A stretch of DNA of 64,000 nt from Closterium sp. NIES-65 (lineage: Eukaryota > Streptophyta > Zygnematophyceae > Desmidiales > Closteriaceae): assembly GCA_948144175.1 (NCBI GenBank), contig CANXME010002091.1:372001-436000 (forward strand), in the 5' to 3' direction. The number at the start of each line of letters is the position of its first letter. Positions within the stretch are counted from its first letter, which is position 1. A model generated the notes under the pieces. That model was given only the letters and a program-made list of their open reading frames with translations, ran no database searches and was not told the origin of the DNA. The translations under genes were made by a program, and so were the position numbers. Positions 45,175-55,620 of this stretch are shown piece after piece.

Positions 45175-45928
45175 CTACCTACCTACCTACCTGCGCCCTA
45201 GGGCGCCTCGGCTTTCACGCCCCTAGTGGCCCCGTCGGCCCCGCGCTCTCGCACCTAGAGACCTCGGTCGGCCCCGCGCTCGCTTTTAGAGGCCCCGAAT
45301 CGGACCCGCGCTTACCCCTAGAGGCCCGCGTCGGCCCCGCGCTCGTCCTTAACGGCCCCGAATCGGCCCCGCGCTTACCCCTAGAGGCCCGCGTTGGCCC
45401 CGCGCTCGTCCCTTCCGGCCCCGATCGGCCCCGCGCTCGTCCCTCACGGCCCCGATAGGCCCCGCGCTCGCCCTTAGAGGCCCACGTCGGCTCCGCGCTC
45501 GTCCCTTACGGCCCCGATCGGCCCCGCGCTCGTCCCTCACGGCCCCGATAGGCCCCGCGCTCGCCCTTAGCACCCACGTCGGCCCCGCGCTCGTCCCTCA
45601 CGGCCCCACCCGCTCCCCGCGCTCGCCCTTAGCGGCCCCGAATGGCCCCACCCAGACCGAGCAGCCCGAACCGAGCCGACCCGAGCCGCCCAGCCCTAAC
45701 GGAAACGAGCCGCCCGACCCGAGCTGCCAGCCCTAACCGACCCGAGCCGCCCGAACCGAACCGCCTGAACCGAGCCGCGCCGCCCGACCCGAGCCGCCCG
45801 AACCGAGCCGCGCCGCCCGACCCGAGCCGCGCTGCCCTACATATACCGAGCCGCGCCGCCCTACCTGTACCGAGCCGCGCCGCCCTACCTACCCTACTGC
45901 TCCTACTGCTTTTCCTACTGCTACTACC
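45175..45928 (+). repeat. Leader array of I
   Basis: A (CTAC)n run (45175-45193), then tandem GGCCCCGATCGGCCCCGCGC and GCTCGTCCCTCACGG units, then CCGAGCCGCC repeats up to gag. No gene is visible. Confidence 0.7.
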
Positions 45929-48900
45929 ATGGCTAGCCCTCCTGTGCTAGCCTTCGATGCTAAGGGCCGCCCAGTGAAGTTCGACACCTGGCTTGATGAC
46001 CTACACCTATTTCTACAGCTCACTGCCAAGGAAGACATCTCGCTGTACGATCATGCCTTAGGCCACGCTACTCCTCCTGCTGCTACTGCTGACAGCACTG
46101 CCCGCTCACAGTGGCAGACTCGTGACGCCCATACTCGCTTCGCTATTCGCAACTCTCTGCCGATAGATGAGCGCGAGCACTTTGGGCAGCACAAGACTGC
46201 ACAGGCACTGTACACTGCTGTCGTTGCCCGCTACTCCTCACCGGCCTCTGCCGCTCTAGGCCGTCTCTCTCTTCCCTACTTGTTCCCCGACTTAGCTTCC
46301 TTCCACACTGTCGCTGATCTCATTACCCACCTCCGCACTAGTGAGGCTCGCTTCCGCGCCGCTATGCCTGATGAGTTCCTTGCCAAGAACCCACCCCCGC
46401 TCTGGCTCACTCTCTACCACCTAGTCACGCGCCTCCCTGATACTCTGCGCTCAGTCAGGGACCACTTCCTAGCTCGTTGCCCCACCGAGCTCACCATTGC
46501 CCTCCTCGAGAAGGAACTCCTTGCAGCTGAGGCTAGCATAGTCGCTGTAGGTGCCTCTCGCGGTGACCCCCGTACCCCGTTCTTTGAGGGGTGTTCTCCC
46601 TCCCCCCTTCTTCCCTCTATCGCCTCTGCTGCTGCTGTCGACCTCCTTGGTGCTGAGAAGGTCGGGACTGCGTCTGCTTCGAGTGGACGCCGCAGCGGCA
46701 AGGGCAAGGGGGGCAAGGGCGGTGGTGGTGACAGCGGGGGTGGCGGTGGTGGGGGAGGTGGTGGTGGCGGGGGGGGTGGCGCGGGTGGGGGAGGTGGCAG
46801 CAGTGGGGGGGGTGGCGGCAGCGGCGGGGGAGGTGGCCGGGGCGGAGGAGGTGGTGGGGGTGGCGGTGGACGAGGCGGCGGCCGGGGTTGGGGTGGTCGA
46901 GGAGGTGGTAGCGGCGGTGGTGGTCGTGGAGGCACTGGCGGTGGCCAGGGCCAGCAGCACACTCCGTCGCCCCAGGAGGTCCGTGAGTGGTACTCTCAGC
47001 ACGGGGGGGGGGGGGGGGGGGTGGCCTTAGCTGCACGTACGTCATTCGCACTGGTGACCGCACTGGCCAGACGTGTGGGGGACCGCACGCCACACAGCGT
47101 TGCTTCGCTCGTCTGAACGACGCTTGGCGTGTTCAGTTCCCTCAGGCCACTGAGCTGCCCCGCTGGGTTGATCTCCTGAAGAAGGGGATTGATATTTATG
47201 CTTTAGACTTTGATGCTATTCTCACTGCCATGTATGTGATGTCTACTAGTGGAGAGGGTGCTGAGTACCTGAGTGTCCCGCCCGACCCGGGCATTAGGAC
47301 TAGTGCGTCTGCCGCTCCAGGTACTCGCGTGTCCGCTACCCCAGGTGCTGGTGAGGCTGCTGCTCTAGGTGCGTGTACGTCTGCCCCCCCTAGTACTGTG
47401 TCGACTGCAGCACTGCACACCTTCACACTGGATTCAGGTGCCTCTCGTTGTTTCTTTCGTGACCGCACTGCCCTTGAGCCCCTTGCTCGGCCAGTTGCTG
47501 TCTCCCTCGCTGACCCCTCTGGGGATCCGGTCCTTGCGACCTCCTCCTCTGTCCTTCCCTGTCCTGCGGTCCCGTCGGGCACACTGTCAGGTCTCCACCT
47601 CCCCTCGTTCTCTACGAACTTGGTGGCAGGTTGTGCACTACAGGACGCGGGTGTTCACCAGTTCACCCCTGCCTACGAGCGTGTCACACACTGCACGTGT
47701 GCCCGTACAGGCCGCCACTTGGCTACCTTCACCCGGCAGCCGGGGTCGGACCTGTACACACTGACTACTGCCCCCCCTCAGGTCGCTGCGTCTACGTCTG
47801 CGTTAGCGTCAGGTGAGCTGTCCGCCCCCTGCTCGTGTCGCTCTCTAGCGCACGAGACTGTCCTCTGGCACCACCGACTGGGCCACCCGTCTATGCAGCG
47901 CCTTCGTGCCATGCACTCCCGGTACCTTGTCTCTGGTCTTCCCCGGGTCCTCCCTCCCCTCCCACCCTCGCCTGCTCCTACCTGTCTTCCCTGTGTCGAG
48001 GGGCGGCAGCGCGCCGCTCCTCACTCCTCCTCGTTTCCCTCGACGACTGCTCCTTTGCAGACGCTCCACATGGACGTGTGGGGCCCAGCCCGCGTCCGTG
48101 GTCAGGGTCAGGAGAGGTACTTCGTGATCGTTGTTGACGACTACTCGCGCTACACCACGGTCTTCCCCTTGCGCGCCAAGGGTGAGGTCCCTGATGTTTT
48201 GATCCCTTGGATCCGCAGAGCTCGTCTCCAGCTCAGCGAGCGTTTCCGCTCGGACTTTCCTGTCCTGCGCTTGCACTCTGACAGAGGTGGTGAGTTCTCC
48301 TCCGACCTCTTGGCAGCCTACTGTGCTGAGCACGGCATTGAGCAGTCGTTCACGCTTCCGGCCTCTCCACAGCAGAATGGGGTTGCGGAGCGCCGCATTG
48401 GCCTGGTCATGGAGGTCGCTCGTACCTCCTTGATCCATGCGGCTGCCCCCCATTTTCTGTGGCCGTTTGCGGTCCGGTACGCTGCGCATCAGCTCAACCT
48501 CTGGCCCCGTGTCTCCTTGCCGGAGACCTCGCCCACGCTGCTGTGGACGGGGGAGGTTGGCGATGCGTCGCGTTTCCGGGTCTGGGGATCTCGAGCTTTT
48601 GTCCGCGATTCGTCTGCGGACAAGCTCTCCTCTCGTGCTGTTCCCTGCGTCTTCCTCGGCTTTGTTCCGGACGCGCCTGGTTGGCAGTTTTACCACGCCA
48701 CCTCGCGCCGGGTCTTGCCCTCTCAGGACGTCACTTTTGACGAGTCTGTTCCCTACTACCGCCTCTTCCCCTACCGCACTTCCCCGCTCCCTCCCCCGCC
48801 TCTCTTCCTCGCGCCAGGTGCTGCTGTCGTAGACCCCCTCCCCCCTCAGGGTGCCGCTCCCTCAGGTGTGTCTCAGGTAGACCCGGTCGAGCCTGTTGAG

Positions 48901-51900
48901 GTAGCTGTCGACTCTCGTCCTGCTGGGGGTGCTGAGCCTGGGGGTGCGGAGACTGGGGGTGCTGAGCTTGGGGGTGCTGACTCTGGGGGTGCTGAGCCTG
49001 GGGGTGCGGAGACTGGGGGTGCTGAGCCTGGGGGTGCGGACACTGGGGGTACTGAGCCTGGGGGTGCTGAGCCTTGGGTTGCGGTGACTGGGAGTGCTGA
49101 GCCTGGCGGTGCTGGGCCTGATGGTGCTACACCTGGACGAGACCTCTCCTCGGAGCAGTTGCGTGAGTGGTACTTACAGTACTGCAGCCTCCGGAGTGTT
49201 ACCTCTGGGACCAGGCGCACTACAGGGACTGGGGCTGGTACTTCTCCTCCTAGTCGGGAGCTCCCCTCTCGTGAGCGGATCCGTGAGTGGTACGAGCGCC
49301 GTTGCACACTTCGGAGTGGTGCGCCTCGTCTCACGGACCCGGCTGCCCCTGGTGCTACGGACCCGGGCGTTGGAGCTGCTGCTGGTGCTGCGGACCCTGG
49401 CGTTGGAGCTGCTGCTGGTGCTGCGGACCCTGGCGTAGGAGCTGCTGCTGGTGCTGCGGACCCGAGGGTTGGAGGTGCTGCTGGTGCTGAGGAACCGGGC
49501 GTTGGGGCTGCGGCTGGTGCTGCGGACCCTGGCGTTGGAGCTGCGGCTGGTGCTGTGGACCCTGGTGTCGGAGTCCCTGCTGGTGCTGAGGACCCGGGCG
49601 TTGGAGCTGCTGCAGGTGCTGTGGACCCTGGTGTTGGAGCCACTGCTGGTGGTGAGGACTCGGGCGTTGGTGCTGAGGCTCGTACTGAGGACCTGGGCGT
49701 TGGAGCTGCTGCTGGTTCTGTACTGCCGCTAGGGGTACAGGTGCTGTCCCTGCTGTGTTTGGAGTCGCTGCGCGCCCTCAACCTTACTTCGTTCCGCTCC
49801 TTCAGCAGGTTCTTGGTCTCTCGCCTCCTCCTGGTCCTCCTCCCTTAGCGTGTTCACAGCCTGTCCCGTCACAGTTACAGTTGCAGCCGGCCTCCCCACT
49901 ACCTGCTCCTTCTCCTTACACTGGTCCTACTGGCGGTCTTACTGAGCGTCGTGAGTCTGCGTCTCGTCCTGCGTCGCCTGTCCGTCCTGCTAGCGCTAGT
50001 GCTCGTAGTTCGCGCCAGCGTCCTTCTCCCGCCCCTGGCACGCACCGGATGTCTCTACGTCCGTCTACTGCTCCTCTGCGTGCCCCTTTGCCTTCTCCTC
50101 CTGCGTCCTCTCTTCCTGCTCTCGCCGACCCTGCGTCGGACTCTCTTCGTGCTGCCAGTCCTACTGTCACGCGTCTCCTTGCTACTGCCGTCACTGACCC
50201 TTCCTTTGAGTCTTCTGCTGCGTCTGCCCTAGTTGCTGAGCTCGTCGACTTTGCTGCTCGCTGTCGCCTAGACTACGCTGCGAGTCTTGTCGCTGAGTCT
50301 GAGTCTGTCTGTCCTCCGTCCGTCGGGGGTGCGTGTGCCCTTGGCACGGACGTCCTTGAGGACAGGCAGGAGGAGTTCCAGTGCTTGGCCGCTGCTTCAC
50401 CTCATCTCGTGTCCGTACTGCTTGCCCCTGAGGGAGACCCGGATGCACTTGACATCCCGACTCCGCGCTCTTACGCGGAGGCGATAGAGGGTCCCTACTC
50501 CTCTCAGTGGCAGGCAGCTATGGATGCAGAGATGGCTTCCTGGGAGTCCACAGGCACCTACGTTGACGCTGTCCCCCCTCCTGGGGCGAACATCGTCAGT
50601 GGCATGTGGATCTTCAGGGTGAAGCCGCCGCCGAGTTCTCCGCCTGTCTTCAAGGCGCGTTACGTGGCTCGTGGCTTCAGTCAGTGACAGGGAGTTGACT
50701 ACTTTCAGACCTTCTTCCCCACCCCGAAGATGACCACTCTTCGGGTACTGCTGCACGTTGCTGCTCACCGTGACTACGAGCTGCAGTCTCTCGACTTCAG
50801 CACAACTTTCTTGCAGGGCAGCCTGCACGAGGAGATCTGGCTGCGCCGCCCACCTGGCTTCATTGGGTCTTTCCCTCCTGGTACCCACTGGAGTCTCCGG
50901 CGTCCAGTCTACGGTCTCCGCCAGGCGCCACGTGAGTGGCACGACACACTGAGGACTACGCTTGCGGCTCTTGGGTTCGCTCCTTCTACTGCCGACCCGT
51001 CGTTGTTTCTGCGCACCGACACCTCTCTGCCGCCGTTCTTCATCCTCGTGTACGTCGACGACTTGGTCTTTGCCACAGCTGACACTACTGGACTCGCCTA
51101 CGTGAAGTCCGAGCTGCAGAAGAGACACACGTGCACAGACCTGGGTGAGCTGCGCAGCTACCTTGGCTTGCAGATCACCCGGGACAAAGCACGTCGCACC
51201 ATTACCCTGACTTAGTCACACATGGTGCAGCAGGTCCTTCAACGCTTCGGCTTCACGTACTCCTCGCCTCAGGCCACTCCTCTGTCTACTCGCCACTCAC
51301 TCTCAGCTCTGCCTTCGGATGAGTCCGTAGAGTCGAGTGGCCCGTACCTAGAGCTTGTTGGCTGTCTCATGTACCTGATGACCTGCACACGACCTGACCT
51401 TGCATACCCTCTTAGCATTCTTGCACGCTATGTTGCTCCTGGGAGACACCGACCAGAGCACATGGCTGCAGCGAAGAGGGTGTTGCGCTACTTGTGCAGT
51501 ACGTCGGGCATGGGACTAGTGCTTGGAGGGCAGAGTCCCGTGGTCCTCACTGGACACACAGACGCTTTTTGGGCTGACGACCAGGCTACGCAGCGGTCGT
51601 CACAGGGTTACACCTTCAGCCTTGGTTCCGGCTCTGTTTCGTGGCGGGCTACTCGCTCGTCTTCTGTTCTCGGCTCCAGTTGTGAGGCTGAGATCTACGC
51701 AGGGGCCATGGCTGCTCAGGAGCTTCGCTGGCTCACCTACCTGCTGACCGACCTTGGAGAGCCGCCTCGTTCTCCTCCAGTCCTGTACGTCGACAACAAG
51801 GCCATGCTGGCCTTGTGTCGGGAGCAGAGACTGGAGCACAGAACAAAGCACATTGCTCTCCGCTACTTCCTTGCTCGTGAGCTACAGCAGCGTGGTCAGT

Positions 51901-52034
51901 TGCGACTTGCGTACGTGGCCTCTGAGGCCAACACTGCTGATGTCTTCACCAAGGCACTTCCGCCTTGTGATCATCAGCGCTGCTGTACCCAGCTAGGTCT
52001 TGTGTCTGTCTTGCCTCACTTGCTCTCCTCTTGA
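45929..52034 (+). pseudogene. gag-pol coding region of I
   Basis: In order: MASPPVLAFDAKGRP with FDTWLDDLHLFLQ, poly-Gly (46700-46940), REWYSQ, zinc finger (47030-47105), LDSGASRCFF near 47430, LWHHRLGHPS near 47870, HMDVWGP near 48070, LHSDRGGEF near 48265, GGAEPGG repeats (48920-49130), two REWY motifs, ADPGVGAAAGA repeats (49330-49700), PYFVPLLQQVLGL, MWIFRVK near 50605, YVDDLVFA near 51050, HTDAFWADD near 51555, end at 52034. About four breaks. Confidence 0.85.
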
Positions 52035-52083
52035 CCCTCTTTGTACTGTTACATATATATATCACTGCTCTTGCTTGTTTAGT

Positions 52084-52085
<2 letters not shown>

Positions 52086-52122
<37 letters not shown>
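52086..52122. repeat. (TA)n microsatellite in the 3' untranslated region of I
   Basis: About 18 TA dinucleotides. F has a shorter TA tract at the same place. Confidence 0.9.
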
Positions 52123-52126
<4 letters not shown>

Positions 52127-52275
52127 TCCTGCATGTGAACTGGCCTTGTGGCCTTGCACTTGTGCTCGGATTGTGTGGTGACGTTGTGATCCACCCTCAG
52201 CTTGCTTTGCTTTGCTTTGCTTTACTTGACTGGTCTTGTGACCCCTAGTTCTCCCCCACTTCGCCTATGGGGGTG

Positions 52276-52401
52276 TGTCAAACATTATATATGTTGTTGT
52301 AGTTGTTTAGGCCACATTGGGTTAGCCTATAGGGGGTACACATTCCTAGGTTTTCATACTTGTACTCATTTCACTGTTAGTTCATTCATTCTTGTTCAAC
52401 A
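52276..52401 (+). repeat. 3' LTR of I
   Basis: 126 bp, preceded by CTATGGGGGTG and the conserved 3' block (52035-52275). Confidence 0.9.
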
Positions 52402-52961
52402 GCTCGGCGGCTCGGCTGCTGGGCGGCTGTGCCGCTAAGGAAGGCGGGGCCTCTAGGGCGGCGGGGCCGCTGAAGAGATAGGCGACGGGGCCGCAGAGAA
52501 GGCGGCGGGAGGGCCGCTGAAGGGGCGGCGTCGAGGCCGCCGCAGGGGTGGCGACGGGGCCGCTGAAGAAGGCGGCGGGGCTGCTGAAAGGGCGGCGACG
52601 TGCCGTAAGGGGAGGGCGGCGACGGGGCTGCTGTATGGGCGGCGACGGTGCCGCTGTAAGGGCGGCGACAGGGCCGCTGTAAGGGCGGCGACGGGCCGTA
52701 AGGGGAGGGCGGCGACGGGCCGTAAAGGGAGGGCGGCGACGGGGCCGCTGCAAGGGCAGCAACGGGGCCGCTGTAAGGGCGGCGACGGGGCCGCAGGTGA
52801 AAGGGCGGCGACAGGCCACAGGGGGAGGGCCGCGACGGGCCGCTGAGGGCGGTACGACGGGGCCGCAAAAGGGGCGGCGCGATGGGGCCACGAAGGGGCG
52901 GTACGACGGGGCCGCGAAGGGAAGGCGCGACGCGACGCGGCCGCTAAGGCGGCGCGATGGG
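52402..52961 (-). repeat. GC-rich leader DNA of E or J
   Basis: Units such as GGCGGCGACGGGGCCGCTGT and AAGGGGAGGGCGGCGACGGG. They belong to the leader of E or of J; the boundary cannot be set by eye. No gene is visible. Confidence 0.6.
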
Positions 52962-53090
52962 TGTCAGATTTATATGACATAGTTGTTGTAGGCTATAGTG
53001 GGGTAGCACATATGGGGTACAGGGTTTCTAGGGTTGTATTTGTACCCATCTTTCCTTAGTCATTTTCATCCCTGTTCGTTTATTCTCACA
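52962..53090 (+). mobile_element. Solo LTR of the C/M type
   Basis: 129 bp, TG...CA ends, similar to the LTRs of C and M, with the perfect target duplication ATGGG (52957-52961 and 53091-53095). It has no internal sequence. Confidence 0.88.
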
Positions 53091-53157
53091 ATGGGGTCGT
53101 AAGGGGGGAGCGCGACTCGGGCAGAGGCAGAGCGCGCTCCGGGCAGGAAAAAAAATC

Positions 53158-53203
53158 GGTGGGCCCTAGGAACAGTTCCCACAGGGGAACCTGCTCTATA
53201 CCA
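53158..53203 (-). promoter_or_regulatory. Primer-binding site and tRNA-iMet-like leader start of J
   Basis: Plus-strand GGTGGGCCC, CCCACAGG, GCTCTATACCA, with the GTTCCC-ACAG-GGGAAC hairpin. Confidence 0.75.
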
Positions 53204-53332
53204 TGTGAAATTGAACGAGAATAATTGAACTATGAAAGAGTTGGGTACAAGTACTAACCCTAATTAGGTTGTACCCCTTATGGGCTACCCCACTACAGCC
53301 TACACTAATGTATAAGCTATAATGTTCTGACA
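53204..53332 (-). repeat. 5' LTR of J
   Basis: 129 bp; related to the LTRs of K and to the left LTR of L. Confidence 0.8.
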
Positions 53333-53476
53333 GCTAGGGGCGGCGACGGGGCCGCTGAGGGTGGCGCGAGGGGCCGTGACAGGGGCCTCTAAGAGAGGTA
53401 GACAGAAGGGCAGCCCACAAGGCGCGCCTCGGGCAGGAGCGACTGTCGCTCCGGTCAGAAAAAAAAAAGGTTTTCA

Positions 53477-53524
53477 GTGGTGGGCCCAAGGAAGCGTTCC
53501 CACTAGGGAACCTGCTCTATACCA
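53477..53524 (-). promoter_or_regulatory. Primer-binding site and tRNA-iMet-like leader start of E
   Basis: Plus-strand GTGGTGGGCCC, the hairpin GTTCCC-ACTA-GGGAAC, then CTGCTCTATACCA against the LTR. Confidence 0.75.
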
Positions 53525-53650
53525 TGTGAAGAAATGAGGAATGAATGAACTAGAAAGCAGGTGGGTACAAGTAGGAAAACCTAGAAGTGTTGTACCCCAT
53601 ATTGTCTACCCCACTACAGCCTACACAGACTATAGCATATGAGTTTAACA
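53525..53650 (-). repeat. 5' LTR of E
   Basis: 126 bp, about 97% identical to 38348-38473. Confidence 0.9.
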
Positions 53651-53891
53651 AGCGCGAGTGCGTGACAACGCGAGTGCGCGACAGCGCGAGTGTGCGACAG
53701 CGCGAGTGCCCGACAGCGCGAGTGCGCGACAGCGCGAGTGCGCGACAGTGCGAGTGTACGAGTGCTCGACAGCGCGAGTGCGCGACAGCGCGAGTTTGCG
53801 AGTGCGCGACAACGCGAGTGCGCGACAGAGCGAGTGCGCGTCAGCGCGAGTGCGCGAAAGCGCGAGTGCGCGACAGCGCGCACGGCGCAAC
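53651..53891 (+). repeat. Satellite segment S5a: array 1
   Basis: Continuation of the 16-bp minisatellite of S4 after E, ending at the array 1/U2 boundary CGCACGGCGCAAC. Confidence 0.85.
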
Positions 53892-54293
53892 TGTCACAGG
53901 ATCGAATTCTCAATCGAAACTTGTCACTAAAACTGAATACAAGGCATTTTTATACTCAGAAGATACAAGGATAAACGAGATAAAACGAACCTTCGGGAAC
54001 ACACCCTTCCCGATACTACAATCACAAGTGCGCATAAGCACGCAAGTCTATTGGCACTTGGGATTACGCCCAGATTACACCGTATACACCACTGTCGGCG
54101 CTGTCGGTGCCATATAATAGGTATGTCGGTGGGAAAAGTAGGAAATAAGAGGAATAAATAGAAGGCTCTAGAAAATAGAATAGTAGGCCGATTGAGATGA
54201 GATAAAGACCAAAATAAAGAGGAGAAAAGGGAGAATAGGATAACGGAAAAATATAATAGTGAGAAAATATTATAACGGGGACGTCCTCTCACA
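53892..54293 (+). mobile_element. Solo LTR of an unrelated LTR element in U2
   Basis: A 402-bp AT-rich insert that starts TGTCACAGGATCG and ends CCTCTCACA. It is flanked by the perfect target duplication GCAAC (53887-53891 and 54294-54298) and splits the U2 start. It is unlike all other LTRs here. Class (copia or gypsy) cannot be decided from an LTR alone. Confidence 0.82.
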
Positions 54294-54442
54294 GCAACGC
54301 TATAACCGCAAGGTATCGTTTCCTAGACACGATCTTTGTGCCTTGTCACGATGTCTTTGAATATGCTAATAGAATATAATTGAACAATCTAGTTTCTAAA
54401 TTAAAGGTTTGAATAACTTTGATGGATCTTTTCAGATTGTGT
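54294..54442 (+). repeat. Satellite segment S5b: U2 (partial)
   Basis: Matches U2 of S2 and S3 up to TTCAGATTGTGT, where K begins. Confidence 0.85.
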
Positions 54443-54569
54443 TGTCAGAACATTATAGCTTATACATTTGTGTAGGCTGTAGTGGCCCATAAGGGGTACA
54501 ACCCAATTAGGGTTAGTACTTGTACCCAACTGTTTCATAGTTCATTCATTCTATTCTCACTTCTCGTCA
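54443..54569 (+). repeat. 5' LTR of K
   Basis: 127 bp, ends CTTCTCGTCA, then the primer site. Confidence 0.88.
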
Positions 54570-54617
54570 TGGTATCGAGCAGGTTCCCGAGTGGGAATAC
54601 TGCCTAGGGCCCACCAC
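54570..54617 (+). promoter_or_regulatory. Primer-binding site and tRNA-iMet-like leader start of K
   Basis: TGGTATCGAGCAG, hairpin TTCCC-GAGT-GGGAA, then GGGCCCACCAC. Confidence 0.75.
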
Positions 54618-55620
54618 GAACTTTTTTTTCCTTCCCTGCCCGGAGCGCGCTTAGCTCCTAACCCAAGTAGCGCCTCGAGCCGCCTTAGTGGCCCCTATTG
54701 GCCGCCCTAACTGCCCCTCGAGCCGCCTTCTACGGCCTCGCTTAGGCCGCTACGGCCCCGCTTAGGCCCCGTCGGCCCCGCTTAGGCCCCGCTACGGCCC
54801 CGCTACGGCCCCGCTACGGCCCCGTCGGCCCCGCTTAGGCCCCGCTACGGCCCCGCTTAGGCCCCGTCGGCCCTGCTACGGCCCCGCTTAGGCCCCGCTA
54901 CGGCCCCGCTACGGCCCCGCTACGGCCCCGTCGGCCCCGCTTAGGCCCCGCTACGGCCCCGCTACGGCCCCGCTACGGCCCCGTCGGCCCCGTCGGCCCC
55001 GCTTAGGCCCCGCTACGGCCCCGCTACGGCCCCGTCGGCCCCGTCGGCCCCGCTACGGCCCCGCTACGGCCCCGCTACGGCCCCGCTACGGCCCCGCTAC
55101 GGCCCCGCTTCAGCCCCGCTTAGGCCCCGCTGCGGCCCCGCTACGGCCCCACTTCGGCCCCGTCGGCCCCTCTACGGCCCCACTTAGGCCCCACTTCGGC
55201 CCCGTCGCCACCGCGGCCCCGCCCACCCTTGCGGCCCGCCGCCACGTGCGACCTCGCCACCACCTGCGACCCCGCCTCCCAGCGCCCGCAACGCCAAGCA
55301 GCCAAACCGCCGGCCTCCTGAGCCGCCCGACCTCCCGAGCCGCCCAGCAGCCGAGCCGCCCGACAGCCGAGCCGCCCAGCACCGTGCAGTCGAGCCGCCC
55401 AGCAGCCGAGCCGCCCAGCAGCCGAGCCGCCCGACAGCCGAGCCGCCCCGCACCAGCAGCCGAGCTGCCCAGCAGCCGAGCCGCCCAACAGCCGAGCCGC
55501 CCAGCAGCCGAGCCGCCCTGCAGCCGAGTCGCCCGACAGCCGAGCCGCCGAGCAGCCCGATCGCTCCACCTACATGGTAAGAGCACAGTCTCTGCCACGG
55601 CACTGCCCTGCCTCCGTCTG
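54618..55620 (+). repeat. GC-rich leader array of K
   Basis: A very regular tandem array of GCTACGGCCCC, GCTTAGGCCCC and GTCGGCCCC units (about 54720-55200, 9-11 bp each), then CAGCCGAGCCGCC repeats (55320-55560). No gene is visible. Confidence 0.8.

Larger units (their letters stand above)
44998..52401 (+). mobile_element. Element I: full-length mosaic copia element inside the leader of E
   Basis: I is 7.4 kb on the plus strand. The LTRs (44998-45122 and 52276-52401) differ at about 3 bases plus one indel. The flanks read GCTTG and GCTCG, a target duplication with one mismatch. All family parts are present. Gag, protease and integrase carry subfamily-2 signatures like G, while RT and RNase H carry subfamily-1 signatures like E and F. 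Broken, about four breaks. Confidence 0.9.
53096..53332 (-). mobile_element. Element J: remnant with 5' LTR and leader start
   Basis: An LTR (53204-53332, TTCTGACA end, same type as K) with its primer site at 53158-53203 sits inside the leader of E. No coding part or 3' LTR can be tied to it, and its left limit is unknown. A broken remnant. Confidence 0.6.
38348..53650 (-). mobile_element. Element E: copia fossil in array 1, carrying I, a solo LTR and J
   Basis: E is a minus-strand copia-type element. The 126-bp LTRs (38348-38473 and 53525-53650) differ at about 4 bases (3%). The flanks read AGCAC and AGCGC, a target duplication with one mismatch. Its coding region (38671-44676) has type-1 gag, poly-Gly, zinc finger, protease, integrase, GGAEP-type spacer, RT and RNase H. 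Its leader is split by I (44998-52401), a solo LTR (52962-53090) and J (up to 53332). Broken, about four or five breaks. Confidence 0.88.
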
